Shown: positions 23,448 through 48,900 of the stretch, piece by piece
Numbering within the stretch: the first letter of the stretch is position 1
Layout of the letters: the number at the start of each line of letters is the position of its first letter
Assembly (NCBI GenBank): GCA_964035795.1
Contig: OZ038322.1
Location: 9,561,868-9,625,867 of the forward strand
Direction of reading: 5' to 3'
Source of the DNA: Pterobdella sp. o SKG-2022
Taxonomy: Eukaryota > Annelida > Clitellata > Hirudinida > Piscicolidae
Length of the DNA stretch: 64,000 nucleotides
Program-made: the position numbers and the translations under genes
The notes under the pieces: model-generated
What the model saw: the letters and a program-made list of their open reading frames with translations, nothing else
What the model was told of the DNA's origin: nothing
Databases searched by the model: none

Positions 23448-26400
23448 ATGTCTGTTCTCGACCCTGAACCTGATGTGCCATTTTTCGAAATCCATGAAGT
23501 GGTTGTGCCTCACTTGGGGAGAGTTCCAATCACCAAAGGAGATTTCCATGCACTCCCCAAGAAAGTGCAAAAGTTTATCGCCTTCTATGTAAGTTTTTAG
23601 TAGTTTTTGCAATCTAAAAATTTTTTAAAATGGCTTTAGTGAAAAACAATTTCATTAAATTTTTTATAAATAGTAGAAGGTTTTTAGAATTATATTTGTG
23701 GAAATTTTCTTGAAAAGTAAAATCATGTGATTGGACTTTAGTCTATTAATTGTGTTTTTTTTTACATTTTATTCAACTTGTCTATTTTTTATAGTTTTTT
23801 ATTATTATAAAAGTTTAAATAAAATATTAGCACTTTCCAAAAAAAATTTTTTTTATAAACTAGTAAAAAATAGCAATGCAATTTTAATAAGATATAATAA
23901 TAGTATGCAATATCAGGTGGCTTTTATGCAAACATGACAGACAAGCATAACATATTTATATAAAAAATGAACACAAGGTGGAGTGGTTGACTCCAAGAGG
24001 CATATACATTTGTGATGGTAGTGAGGCAGAGGCTGAAGAGGTTATTCACAAACTGATGGAAAGAGGAACTCTTGAAAGGCTTGAGAAGCTTGAAAACTGG
24101 TTTGTTCTTATAAAAAAATACCAATAACTTCCATAAAACTCATTTTATTTCACTTACAGCTACATCTGTAGAACAGATCCGGCAGATGTTGCTAGGGTGG
24201 AAAGTAAAACCTTTATAGTTACAAAAGACAAGTACCAAACACTCCCACATGCAAAGGAGGGGGCCAAGGGAGGTATGGGTCAGTGGATGGACCCTGATGT
24301 CATGCACAAGGAGATGGAGTCTCGATTCAAGGATTGCATGGCTGGTCAGTGTTTTATATGTGATAGCTGATTCAATTTAATTATTCAAAAGTATTTTTTC
24401 ATTTCATTTTTATTATCACAGGTCGTATGATGTATGTCATTCCATTTAGCATGGGACCAATTGGATCTGGTCTCAGCAAGATTGGGGTGCAGTTGACTGA
24501 CTCAAACTATGTGCTGCTGTGCATGAGACTTATGACTAGAGTCAGTCCTAAAGTGTGGGAAGTACTTGGTGAGTTGCTGCACATTGTTTATAAAAAATAT
24601 TGTGATAACAGCTGTTAATAACTTGCACTATGTTTTTGTGAATAGGGGACAATGACTTTGTAAAATGTGTTCATTCAATGGGTTGTCCAAGGCCATGGAG
24701 AAGTAAGAATTCATTACATGCAACGTTTTGATAAATCTTGTAGAAATTTTACTTTTTGGCTTAACTTCAATCTATTTCAATTTAATTATTCACAGGGAAG
24801 GTAGTGAACCATTGGCCATGCAACCCTGAGAAGATCCTGCTGGCTCACTTCCCTGACGAGAGGTCATCATCCCATGCCAATCATTTTTGCTTTATGTTTA
24901 TTCCTATATAATTCACACAGAAAAGTGAAATCTTATGGAAGTGGTTATGGAGGAAACTCTCTTCTTGGTAAGAAGTGTTTTGCCTTGCGTATTGCATCAA
25001 ACATTGCCAGAGATGAAGGATGGTTGGCTGAGCACATGCTGGTTAGCAATCATTTAGACGTTTTGTTGCTTTCATTTTAAAAAACTCTCAGAAAAAAAAA
25101 TTTTTCAAAATTAATTTAAAACCTAAAAATCTTCAGATCATGGGTGTAACAAACCCACAAGGAAAAGAATATTATATTGCAGCTGCCTTCCCATCTGCTT
25201 GTGGTAAAACCAACATGGCCATGCTGAACCCTTCGTTGCCTGGATGGACTGTCAGATGTGTTGGTTGGTGTTTATCATTTTTGATTTCCATTCTTATGCA
25301 TTCAAGGAGTTAATATCACGTTTCTTGTTCACAAAGGGGATGATATTGCTTGGATGAAGTTCAATGAAAAGGGAGAGTTGAGAGCCATCAATCCTGAGTA
25401 TGGCTTCTTTGGTGTATGCCCAGGCACCAACTGGTACACCAACCCCAATGCTATGGCTTCTTTCCAGAAGAACTCCATCTTTACAAATGTTGCCAAAAGA
25501 GCTGATGGGGGTTACTTCTGGGAAGGATTAGAAGAGGAGTTGCCTGAGGTAGCACGTCAATCCATTATTCATCATTTTGTTCTGCCTTTCGATTTTAAGA
25601 ATCTTTGAAACTAATTAAAACTTTGTTTTATGTATTTATTAAAATATTTTTGAAGGATATGGAAGTGACAACTTGGTTAGGTAAGAAGTGGAAGAAGGGA
25701 GACCCAGGCCTCACTTCCCATCCCAACTCCAGGTTTGTATCATTTTCATATTCTGCTTTCAAACACTGACATTTCAGTTATTTATTGATAATCAATACAA
25801 CCATCAGGTTCACAGCTCCCGCAGGTCAGTGCCCCATCATCCATCCCAAGTGGGAGGACCCTGAAGGAGTGCCTATTCATGCCATTGTGTTCGGAGGCAG
25901 GAGGCCCCAAGGAGTTCCTTTGGTTTATGAGTCTTTCAGTTGGGAGCATGGAGTTATGGTGGGCGCTTGTGTCAAGTCAGAGTCGACATTTGCTGCTGAG
26001 CACAAAGGTTTGTATCTTGCTACCGTTTTCATAAATATTCATTTTTGAATATTTTTTCACTATCATCATTCAGTTTAGAGTTCGTTTTCTTCAACAAGAA
26101 TATAAAAATGTTTTTTACGATTTCTGTATATTTTAAAATTTGTAAAACAACACACTATATTTTCTCATTGATATGGCATCACAGGCAAGACCATCATGCA
26201 CGACCCCATGGCCATGAGACCCTTCATGGGGTACAACTTCGGCAGGTACCTTGATCATTGGCTGAGCATGAAGAAGCCTGGAAAACAGGTAATTTAAATT
26301 TAATAAAAAAGTGAATATTTTGGATACTATAACAAGGAGTTCTTATTTATATCTTAATTTTGTTTTGATTTTAGCTTCCCAGGATTTACCACGTCAACTG

Positions 26401-26870
26401 GTTCAGAGTGGATGCTGATGTAAGTTCAAATTATCTTGGGTTTTCAATATGAGTTCACGATTGGTTACTATGTGAATTCAGGGTAAGTGGTTGTGGCCAG
26501 GATTTGGAGACAACATCAGGGTAATTGACTGGATGTGCAAGAGAGTTAGTGGAGAAGTTGACGCTCTGGAAACTCCTATTGGATTTGTTCCTAAAAAAGG
26601 TTCAGGTTTTCACTACATGAACATTACTTCAAGCAAGTTAAAACCTATATTAAAAATCAAATTTTATATTACTTTGTTGCAGGTCATATCGATTTGACTG
26701 GACTTGAAGGTAAAGTTGACTGGGATAAACTGTTCGATCTGCCAAAGGATTATTGGAAGGAGGACATGGTTGAGAGCAAGAATTTCTTGGAGACTGAAGT
26801 AGGCTCTGACTTACCAGCAGAAATCCAGAAGCAGGTGGATGATCAACAGAAGAGAGTTGAATCCATGTGA
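23448..26870 (+). CDS. Phosphoenolpyruvate carboxykinase (GTP)
   Basis: Converts oxaloacetate and GTP to phosphoenolpyruvate, CO2 and GDP, the committed step of gluconeogenesis. Fifteen exons: 23448-23588, 23978-24099, 24160-24344, 24422-24568, 24646-24702, 24796-24862, 24921-25041, 25137-25263, 25337-25548, 25656-25732, 25808-26007, 26185-26288, 26375-26419, 26482-26599 and 26683-26870. The total is 1911 nt (636 residues), within the usual 610-640. Seen in order: [33 protein letters not shown], the P-loop (kinase-1a) [15 protein letters not shown], the metal-binding [47 protein letters not shown] and [10 protein letters not shown]. All key elements are intact, so an active enzyme is expected. 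The ATG used has no mitochondrial presequence, which suggests the cytosol. The frame is however open upstream to a possible splice acceptor at 23407 and reads a basic stretch there. Confidence 0.97.
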
Positions 26871-27523
26871 AGCAGTTTAGAGAAGCTAGAATCGTGCCGT
26901 TCTGTTTCTTAGGTTTTTAGTTAGCTTTTGGTGGATTATTTGTATCTTTTTTGTTCTTTGAAACATTATTTATTCGCTCTCTTACCTCACCCTATAACAT
27001 TATATGAATCTTTACTACACCTGATATTTATTTTTTCGGTATGTAAGAGTTAAGTTTGCTACATCAGTTCTGCATTAATCGAGTTTTTGAGGTATGATTG
27101 ATTCAATTTATAAATAACTATTTTTGAAGTACTACATTTAATTGAACATATTGTACTAACACGTTTCATGGTTTGAATTAACTTGAAAGTGCTTATCGCT
27201 TTTCGTTGTTTATTGAAAGTGATTTTTTCTTAAATAAATTGTGACAATCGTTAATTTCTACCTTTAATAAACTATAACCGACAAGTAAAAACAATTTCCT
27301 CTTTCACTGGGTATATATCAGTTGCGCAATCGAAACTCAACCCGGGGCGACTATTCCTTGAATTCTTCATCATTGTTGAAAAAATAACTGGCTTTAACGA
27401 AGACATCTGTTTATTTGAGAATGATCTGTTTTCAAAACTCCAATTAGGTTGTTAAAAAAATCTACGAGAGTATCTTGAAAAAACTGATGTAAAAACAACT
27501 TTTATATTGTTTCTTAGCCTTTC
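26871..27523. other. PEPCK 3' UTR and spacer
   Basis: AATAAA at 27233-27238 is about 360 bp past the stop, and a second AATAAA follows near 27265. Nothing else recognised before the LINE at 27524. Confidence 0.6.
27233..27238 (+). terminator. Poly(A) signal for PEPCK
   Basis: Canonical AATAAA, the first good one downstream of the stop in this AT-rich 3' UTR. Confidence 0.5.
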
Positions 27524-28098
27524 ATCATCATCATTTTATTATAGTCAGCATCTTTCCCTTTTCCAAGGGGTCACTGACTTCTTTCCATGACCTAATCCTC
27601 TCCCTCCATTTCACCCTGTCGTAGCCATCTTCAAGACCACGACAAAAATTTTCCATCATCCCTTTCCAGGTTAACCTTGGCCTTCCCCTTCCTCTACTAC
27701 TTTCAACCTCAAACCTCCACGCCTGTTTGACACAGTCGTCATCTTCTTTCCTTACTACATGACCCAGCCATCTCAAACTCTTTTGCCTCACCACTTCAAC
27801 GATCGTACCATCCAACCCCAACCTAACCATCAACTCCTTTGTACTCACGCCATCAGCTAGCTGCACACCACACATCATTCTAAGCATCCGTTTTTCTCTT
27901 CTCAAAATACTCTCTTCAACGGATCTTACTACCCAGGTTTCCGAGCCATATGTCATGACAGGCCTCACACATGTCGTATAAATTTGTCCTTTAATATTCC
28001 ATGTGTGTCTTTTACCACATAACATAGAAGACACACTGTTGAATGCCTTCCAGCCCAGCCCGATCCTTCGTGTAACAGCTAGCTCACTTCCTTTGGCT
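27524..28098 (-). mobile_element. 5'-truncated RTE-like LINE, 3' end only
   Basis: The minus strand encodes 167 residues in one open frame (28034-27531) covering the conserved post-RT region: YTTCVRPVMTYGSETWVVR, SLRWLGHVVRKEDDD and GRGRPRLTWKGMMENFCRGL. It ends in a 3' ATGATGATG tail. It is closely similar over its whole length to the 3' part of the larger copy at 37543-40440. Similarity stops abruptly at about 28098, the mark of 5' truncation during insertion. It lies between the convergent PEPCK and PKN genes. Confidence 0.9.
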
Positions 28099-28099
28099 T

Positions 28100-29700
28100 A
28101 GTTAATTAATAATCCCATTTAGAAACTCATAAAATTTCGAAAAGCTTCGTGACTCTTTTTTAAAATAAACTGCGTTTGTTGAGCTAATAATTTGATTTAG
28201 GCTATTATACTTAAAAAGCAATTTTGTTCATTTATTTTTGCAAACTGCATGCACAAAAGCGCCCAATTTGTTTATCACGCATGGCAAAGTTGAGTGCAAC
28301 TGGCATTGGTACCGCGGTGCATAAATGAAGTCATTGGTATACTCACCAACTACCAGATTGACAAAGAATAAAATGAACAATTTTTAAAATTAGCGTTTTA
28401 ATGAATTATAAAAAATATACTGTAAATTCATATATGTGACCAAAATTTGAACAAGTATAGGTGGATTGATTATGTAAAACTAAGGCAATGATGAACAGCC
28501 ATTCCGAAGGATCTCTTATGAAAAGCTCGATAATCTTATTTACATTATAAATATGTGCTATCCTGACGTAAATTACCGCGAGTTAACATGTGTATATCAA
28601 AAGAAAATCAACTGCATATTCATTAAGCAGAATAAAATATTACTTTAAATACAGAATCGTTTGATCAGCTTAATATTTAAGATTGCTTATATGAAATAAT
28701 CATATTTGAAGAACCATTATTTTGTATTGTTGATCAAACTTGAAACTTCCATCAGTTATTGGGAAAAAATAGTTTGCAACTTAATCATCATATTGAAATG
28801 CCATTTAAACACAAACCGTTCAAGTGTATACTTTCACATTTAAACAAACTACAATTATCTCTACACTGTCAAGAAAATCTAAGCATTAAACAATTAAATG
28901 CTCAAAAACAAATTACCATGTTTTGAATGTATTATCATGTTATATCTCAATACTTTGCAAGGTGCAGCCTTATAATAAAATATGGAAATGAAAGAGATAA
29001 ATCAAAGTAGATATTAATTAGAAGGTTTAAAGTGATATTAAAATCAGTCTTATATGAAGCATATACATTGTATTAATGATGGAACATGTAATGGAAATTC
29101 AGTGACAAAGCTCTTATTAAGCAAATAATTTTGGCGTCGACTTTATCTTTGAAAAGCTTCTAACTTATCGATGCGATTCTTAAGTAATAGACGTTGTTTT
29201 TGGATGTTGGTTCATCAAGAAAATTACCGTGTTAAAATATTTTGCCAGCTAATCAACTAATGAAAAAAATGAAATTTAGAATTTAATATCATTAAACAGA
29301 TAGTAGATTAGCAGGTAGCCGTTAAGAAATATAATTGAAAAGTAATAACCGTTAGATTTAATTCAAGTTTAATCATTGATTAAAAATAAAGCTTAAATAA
29401 AGATCTGTGCATAAATGTTTGGAAATAGATAAAAACATAAAGTACACGAAACTATACAATAGAGGTGACAGTTCAGATTGAATCAAGGTTAAAAAAATTA
29501 AAAATAAGTAAAAAGATGATTTACAAAGCTAAGCATAGATAATAGAGTAAATCAGTCAAGATTGTCTGAAACAATGAAGCTTCCCACCATCATCAAATCT
29601 CCATATAATCACAAGAAAGCACTAAAAATAACTAAACATCTAACAAATCAATTTCCTACGCACACCACAACGAGGAAACCTCACAGACACTTAACACTGC
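28100..29700. other. Spacer and PKN 3' UTR
   Basis: AT-rich sequence with no recognised coding or repeat feature. The part nearest 29701 should be the PKN 3' UTR. Confidence 0.5.
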
Positions 29701-29701
29701 A

Positions 29702-42206
<12,505 letters not shown>

Positions 42207-42634
42207 CAGATAATAGTCAAGCCTAAAACAACCTTTGAGTCAAATATACTATTCGAAAAAACAAAGCAAAAGGTGTTGATTGATTGATTAAGACAGGGAT
42301 CCGTTTACCGGTTTATATCCGTTTCTATTGCTTTATTATTTAAACTCGAAAAATAAATTACTTAATTAATAAAGAATATAAACAAACGAAAATAATTTTA
42401 AGATTTTAACAATGATTTAGGCAAATTTCTTCAAACTATATTTTATCAAACAAAAGACCAATAGACGCTTCCTGTTTAATTATATCATTTATCTTTCAAT
42501 TAAATTATAATTTATGTCATTTTTTTCATATTCAAAAATTAAGAAAAATACAATTATAGATTATATTCTACATAACTGGAAGTTTACATTTAAATTTTAT
42601 TGAAATTTTTAACCCATCATGTAGGTATACAATT
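42207..42634. promoter_or_regulatory. Probable bidirectional promoter between PKN and AKTIP
   Basis: The two start codons face away from each other across 428 bp, so both promoters and 5' UTRs must fit here unless leader exons lie inside the neighbouring gene. No TATA or initiator element stands out in this AT-rich stretch. Inference from gene arrangement. Confidence 0.5.
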
Positions 42635-44241
42635 ATGCAAAATAACCAAGTAAGTGAAGTTAAATTTTTTATAAATACAATAATGGCATGATTAATTTAG
42701 GTAACAACTCCTCAATTTTGCACTTCTGGAAGAAAACTGCCAGCAGTCCCAAACAAGATTCCATCACAAAACTCCAAGAAAAATAGTTTGAAACAACAAA
42801 TTTTGTTACAAGAGTATTCTATACTACAAGAATAGTAATAAAAAACGTTATTTTGTTTAGTTTATTTTTTTTGTCTTTTTAGTTAAAAACACCATTTTAT
42901 TTGTATAAAATCTTAATTGTAAATAAAAATTGAGTTGGTTTCTAATGAATATATTCAAATTTTCAATTAAATTCATTACTTCCAGTCATCTAGTTGCTAG
43001 GACCAAAATAGCTAGTTTGTATGTTATACCTTCAACGAAATCTTCTTTAAGTAATTATTTATTGTTTTTGATTTAAAATCCATTTCTAATTCTCAATCCA
43101 ACATTTTTCAAGAATGGTACGGTGTGTTTTTTGTAAAAACAGGTCATTACAAAGGTGGTGTTTTTCAGTTTACACTAGTTTTGCCTGACTCTTTTCCATC
43201 AGACCAAACTCCTGTAATATTTTTTTTGCATTGTCAATCTATTGTTTTTAATTATTTCAAAAACTTTGATTCAGTCATTTGAAACTTATATTTAACATCT
43301 AAATTAATATTTTATATACTAGTTGATAGTTTTTGATCTTCCCGTTTACCACCCTTCTGTGCATCCTGTGACTAACCAATATAACATAGGACCTTCATTC
43401 AAGCCATGGAAGTATGTTTATACATTTATAATAAAGATTTAATTCTTATTACTTAAATTATTGTGTTTTTGCCAACCAGTGCATCTTTACATAGAGTATG
43501 GCATTTGCTAAATGAATTGAAAAAATCTTTCATCATCATTGAAACAGAAGAGCCCGTAAACACTCAAGCTGCTATAGAGTATCATAATCATTTTTAATTT
43601 TTTTTTCAAATTTCACTCAAGTTTTTATCTGTAAAATGTAAATTTCTTATTCAACAATAAGAACTTTATTTTAATTTTATCACTTAATTAGATAGATATG
43701 ATAAATTTATACTTTCAACAAACCAAATCAATTTTCATTTTTTACAGTTACAAATTGAACATTATAGCATTCAAGCAAAAAGTTGAAGCATCAATCACAC
43801 ATTTTCAAAAGTTTTCAGAAAAATTTGAGTTAACTGAAGAAAAAGAGAATAATGCAGCCAATGAATTAACTGATAATCATCAGCTCTGGTCAATATCATT
43901 ATTATCTCTATAAGAAAAAATCTTCATTATACTTATTTATTAATATTGATAGAAATAAATCCTTGATTTAAAGCTTGCATTACATTTTTTTAGCCTTATA
44001 CAAATTTTTATAACGAAGTTAAGTGTTTTTAGTGTTTTCAGCTTCAAACAACTTGATGAAGAGGTTTATGAGAAGCTGAGGCGTCAGCTCTTATGCGACA
44101 ATAAGGTATTTTGTGTGGGTTTTCTATTTTAATTATAAGAAATGATTTCAAAAAACTTTCAATGATCAAATCCTTAAACTAAAATTCTGGGCAATATAGT
44201 TGATTGCATTTGGACTTTTGCCATGTGGTTCATTTATATAA
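42635..44241 (+). CDS. AKTIP: AKT-interacting protein homolog (FTS), UBC-like variant
   Basis: Subunit of the FTS-Hook-FHIP complex of endosome transport in animals. Exons: 42635-42649, 42701-42834, 42986-43050, 43113-43213, 43323-43411, 43480-43578, 43748-43888, 44042-44105 and probably 44200-44241; the total is 750 nt (249 residues) with matching phases. Seen in order: LQEYSILQE, TKIASLYVIPS, KWYGVFFVKTG, GGVFQFTLVLPDSFP, LIVFDLPVYHPSVHP, the RVWHLLNELKKSF helix, and NTQAAIEYKLNI-like family end motifs. The E2 fold is recognisable but there is no Cys in the segment where an E2 active site would lie, as expected of this non-catalytic family. The protein is shorter than the vertebrate form (about 290) because of a short N-terminus. 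The last exon is uncertain: reading through 44105 instead adds a few residues before a TAA. Confidence 0.8.
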
Positions 44242-45945
44242 TTTTTTTTTACAAATAATACTACTAGTGTAGTATATAAATTGTTATAGGATTTCAATTT
44301 TAAAATACTGTACTTTTATATAAATTTCTTTTTAAAAATAACTAAGCTATAGTTTTCGATAAGCTCAATCTTATAACAAGAATTGCATGTGATGCCACTC
44401 TCTAGTGACTTGTAGTTATTTTAGTTCTTCGTTGTTTTCTTTCTTAAAATTTAATTAGTTATTAAATTTCACGTCTTCGTGACAAATTGGCACGTAAGGT
44501 TACAATATCGTTCGAATAAAAATGAATTTTACTATAGTTCAAAGGTAAAATTTAGAATTGAAGTCACGATAATTTATTGACATCCATCAAAAATGAATAA
44601 AACAAAACTGATACAATACTTATAGCGTTGTGAGCTTGTGAACGTTCGCAAGAGTATGGACTAGTGATCTTAAGTTCGTTTTCAAATAGCTTCTCATACA
44701 ATTCACTTTTAAAGTATTGATGTATAATTTGGGTAAAGCATGGAAATTAAAAAAATTATTGAATTATTTCTAAAGCTGTATAAGGAAAAATCATGGCTGA
44801 TAGGTATAATAACATAAAATAAAACCTTCAACTGAATTTCTTATACTGCAGCCCTAAACGCTAGTAACGTTTAGTGCCAGAATCATGCTGATCACAAAGA
44901 TACAATTTAAAAAAGCGAATTAATGGAAAATTGTCGATTAAAAATTATAAAAAATGAGTATATTTTGATATGAATAATGCTTTAAAAGCTACAGAAAACA
45001 TCTTTACAATTCAATACCTCTAATACACCAATCATTTTGATTCTACCCGTATGAAAATATACTATAAACAACTAAAGTTCTTAAAAAAGTATAAAAAATT
45101 TCAAATAATTGAAACGACTATTCAAAAATTTTGATAATTTATGCAAAATTCATTTTTTTTAATAATTCTTTTAATTGAAGCCGTTTCTGTTTATTGCTTT
45201 CAAACAAACTTCAAATTGAGCGCGACAACTCGGTTAATGATTTACTTTGGGAAATAATAGTGGCACTTTTTAACCAATAAGTGAAATTTCAACACGAATA
45301 AAAAAGTAAATGTTTGAATAAGTCATGAAAATATTTATAAAACTAAAGCAAAGTTTCAATAATTTTAAAATTTTCACAAGTTTTTAAAATCAAACCGGTG
45401 TCAGCATTGTTTAACTTTACATATATATAACTGCAAAAAAAGTTTCAATAAAATAAATTTCTAAACTAGACGATTCTAAATCACTTCTCAACACACATTA
45501 AAAAATTACTAATATTATAGTTAAAAAACAGTTGTCTAATATCGAAGAGATTAATTTAAAGAGATCCAATAAGTTTGTAACGGTAATGTTCCACACATAC
45601 AGGATAAAAGCAAGAACATAGAAAAATATTGAACAAGTTCTCTCGCCATGCATCATCTTCAACATTGATTCATATTACCCTATATGATCGGATTCATACT
45701 TAAATGACCTAAAATAACCAATTTTTCATAAATTGTTGCTAGAAAAATTTCACTTGATATTAAAACTCATGCTTCGTAGTGACCTTGTAAAAAACTCTGT
45801 AAATTTAAAAAATTATTTTGTTAAAAAGTTCGAGAAAATAAAAGATGTATTATAATTTTCAGATATCGAAAATGAAGTGGTCCTCTTCGAAATATATCTT
45901 GGCGATCTTTCATTATTTCATCGTAAATATTGAATTATTTATTTT
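44242..45945. other. Intergenic between convergent AKTIP and UNC93-like genes
   Basis: AT-rich, with no recognised gene or repeat. A minus-strand stretch at 45860-45930 could hold an alternative last exon of the UNC93-like gene, but it has no family signature. Confidence 0.4.
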
Positions 45946-48900
45946 TCAAAAGCATACGATGTCCCTAAAAAACACCATAAATATATTAAACACCATAAAT
46001 ATGTCAAACATCAGAAATATATATACAACATACCAAGCCTTGATTTCTCCCTTGTCTTGTGACTTTACGTTGAGTGATGATAATGACTTCTTGTTATCTA
46101 CTCTAATCAACACTTCAATTTTCTGTTTAATCTTCAATATTGCCAGGCCCAACATCGCCAGTATTGACATTGTCATCAATACAATAACCTGAAAGAAATT
46201 TAATGTTTTGTGGTAAAAATAATTACTTTAAAACGAAATTTTATAAAAACACTTAATATTTGATAAGTAGATGTCTAATCATGAATAAATAAAGAATTAT
46301 TCTTAAAAATCGGTCACAAACCTTAGTCTTGGTGCAGACATAGGGGCCAGTGATAAACATGGTGAAAGCACTAGCCGACTGTACCATCTTGTAGGCAGAA
46401 AAGGCTGCCTCTTTACGATCCATAAACAATGTTCCTAACAGACCTGGAGTTTGAATGAAACGGTTGAAGCAACTTAGGTGCCATTATATTGAAGATTGTT
46501 TCAAGTTATTAAGAAATATCGGCTTCTTTTAAAATAATAAAAAAGAATTTTCGTGCATAAAACAAATAAAATTCAAAAAAAGATATTCAAATGCTGGTAG
46601 AAAAATTAAAAATGATTGAAAACATCAATTATATTGTAGCGGCTGGTTGAGTTCTGACTCGTAATCACACTCATTATATGGAAATAATGAAACAAAAAAG
46701 TTTGAAATAATTAGTATTCTTATGCTGGTAAACTAGAAAAATCATGAACTGACTTAAAGTAAACAAGCGTCAAATAAACGAACCCATAATATCATATAAA
46801 AACTTTTAATTAAATTTTGTGTGCAACATTCATAATGAAAACAGCATAAAGTGCATGCCAGCAGTTAAACAGAGAGCTTAAAATAAAAGAAAAACGCGGT
46901 TTTAAAGGGTTCATAAACTAAGCTTTTTGATATTCACGAGATGTTAGCATCAGATAGTTGAGTTTATGTCAACTATATATTCGAATAAAACATACTTTTT
47001 TTTGAAAATTTTTTAAATTACTCAAATCTAAATTATTCATGAACCCAGTGTTGAAATTTACAGAATATTCTCAGCTCGACATGGGATATATCAAATACTT
47101 TTTTTATAAGCAATTCATGTGTAAATATTTAGTTTTCAACTGTAGGGCTTATAAAAATTTAATATATTGCCCTTTGTCATACTTAAAATAAATACATTAA
47201 ATCCAAGGTAAAATCCAACAAAAACTCATTAACGTTGAAAACGAATTATTTGCTCGTTCCAAAGTTTAGTGGGTAGATGTATAGGAAAAATAAATTATTG
47301 TTATACAGAGAATACAAAATTAACAAAGAAAACGAATTAATTACGAAATTCAACTTCAAGCTAGCTTTTTGGCTATGAGCTTGCGATTTTTAATAGCAAA
47401 ACCACAGCAGTAAGATAGGTTAAGCCAAAATTACATAAAACTTTTATATGAAACAAATGCAAATATTTTTTTTCTATTTCTGTGTATAGTTTTACAGGTC
47501 ATTGAGTAAAGTCGATTGCCAAAGTTTTATTTAAACAAGTAATTTCAATGGCTTGCAAATAATCTTTTAAGCTAGGTAAAATAATAAAAAATAGATTAGC
47601 AAAGAATGTGGCACTTATGAGAATGGTGATGATAGGTACAAGAATTACATTTTGTTTCAACCACCAGTACTTAACGTTAGATAAAATTGGAAGATACGAC
47701 GTGTATAAGGTTTGGTAGAAATAATTGGGTTATAATGAAGAACTGGTGTTGAGTTGAAATCACTCGATCTTGTGGGTATGAATGACATTTCAAAATGGAA
47801 ATGAGCTATTTCAAAAATTCATTCATATTCACAGGATATAGACTTACTAAAAATACTTACTGTGTCTTAAAAATAAATACATGATAAAATTATCTGCATC
47901 AAAAGGAGCATTGGACTGGTTGCACTGGAACGCAAGAAATGTTGAGTTTTACGCCTAATTTTTGCATCTTTATTTACACCATTTTTACTAAATTTCCTTT
48001 AATCAACTGATTGAGTATGTTTAGAAAAAAAATTAAAATTTCATATAAAAAAATAGGCACAAAAATATATCTGTAAATATTATGAAAGACAGGCTAAAAT
48101 TTTAATTAGTTTTTTTATTGACAAAGCCTTTAGATATTGTCGGGTTTCAAATATAAACAGGCTTATGGAAAAATAACATTGTAGAGCTTTGTTAATAAAG
48201 AAAATTTAAATTTTTGTGTAACTTCTATACAAATTTTCCGGCTAATACTTCAAAATTTCATCTATAAATAGTTTTTATCCCCTAATAAATAAAGCAAGTA
48301 AGTTTAATAATTATTTTCTCTACTTTATAAGGAAATCTTCGCAAATTTTTTTTGTATAAAGTTCAAGTTGATAAACAATCAAGACAGGATATTACTTCAA
48401 ATTATTGAATGATAAAAAATTTTTGCTAATCATTAAAATTGGACTCAGTGGCAAACAGCTGAATGCCTCAATATTTACCAATAATAACGCCAATTTCTCT
48501 CTAAAAACAATACATGTCATAAAATAGCTTAAAATAACCCTAATGTAAACTGGTTTTCTTTACTTTTGAGAAAATTAAAAAAAAATAATGAAGGAGAAAA
48601 AAAAGTCATTAATAAACTATATACTATGACGCTGAAGGCTTATCTTACACCAAGCTAATCACAATAGCATTTGAACTTGAAATATTTCAAAGACTGCATA
48701 GAATACATGCTCATTTTTCAACAGCCTGAATTGAAAAATAAATGTCACTTACTGACAATTTGGGCCATGATCATGCCATCAGCCAGGCCCCAAAAAGAGA
48801 CAAAGACAAAGAAGTAGATCATTTCTTCTTTGCTTGGAGACCAAAACCATAACACCACAGTTAGAAATAGCTGTATTATCAAACCTGACAAAGAACATCA

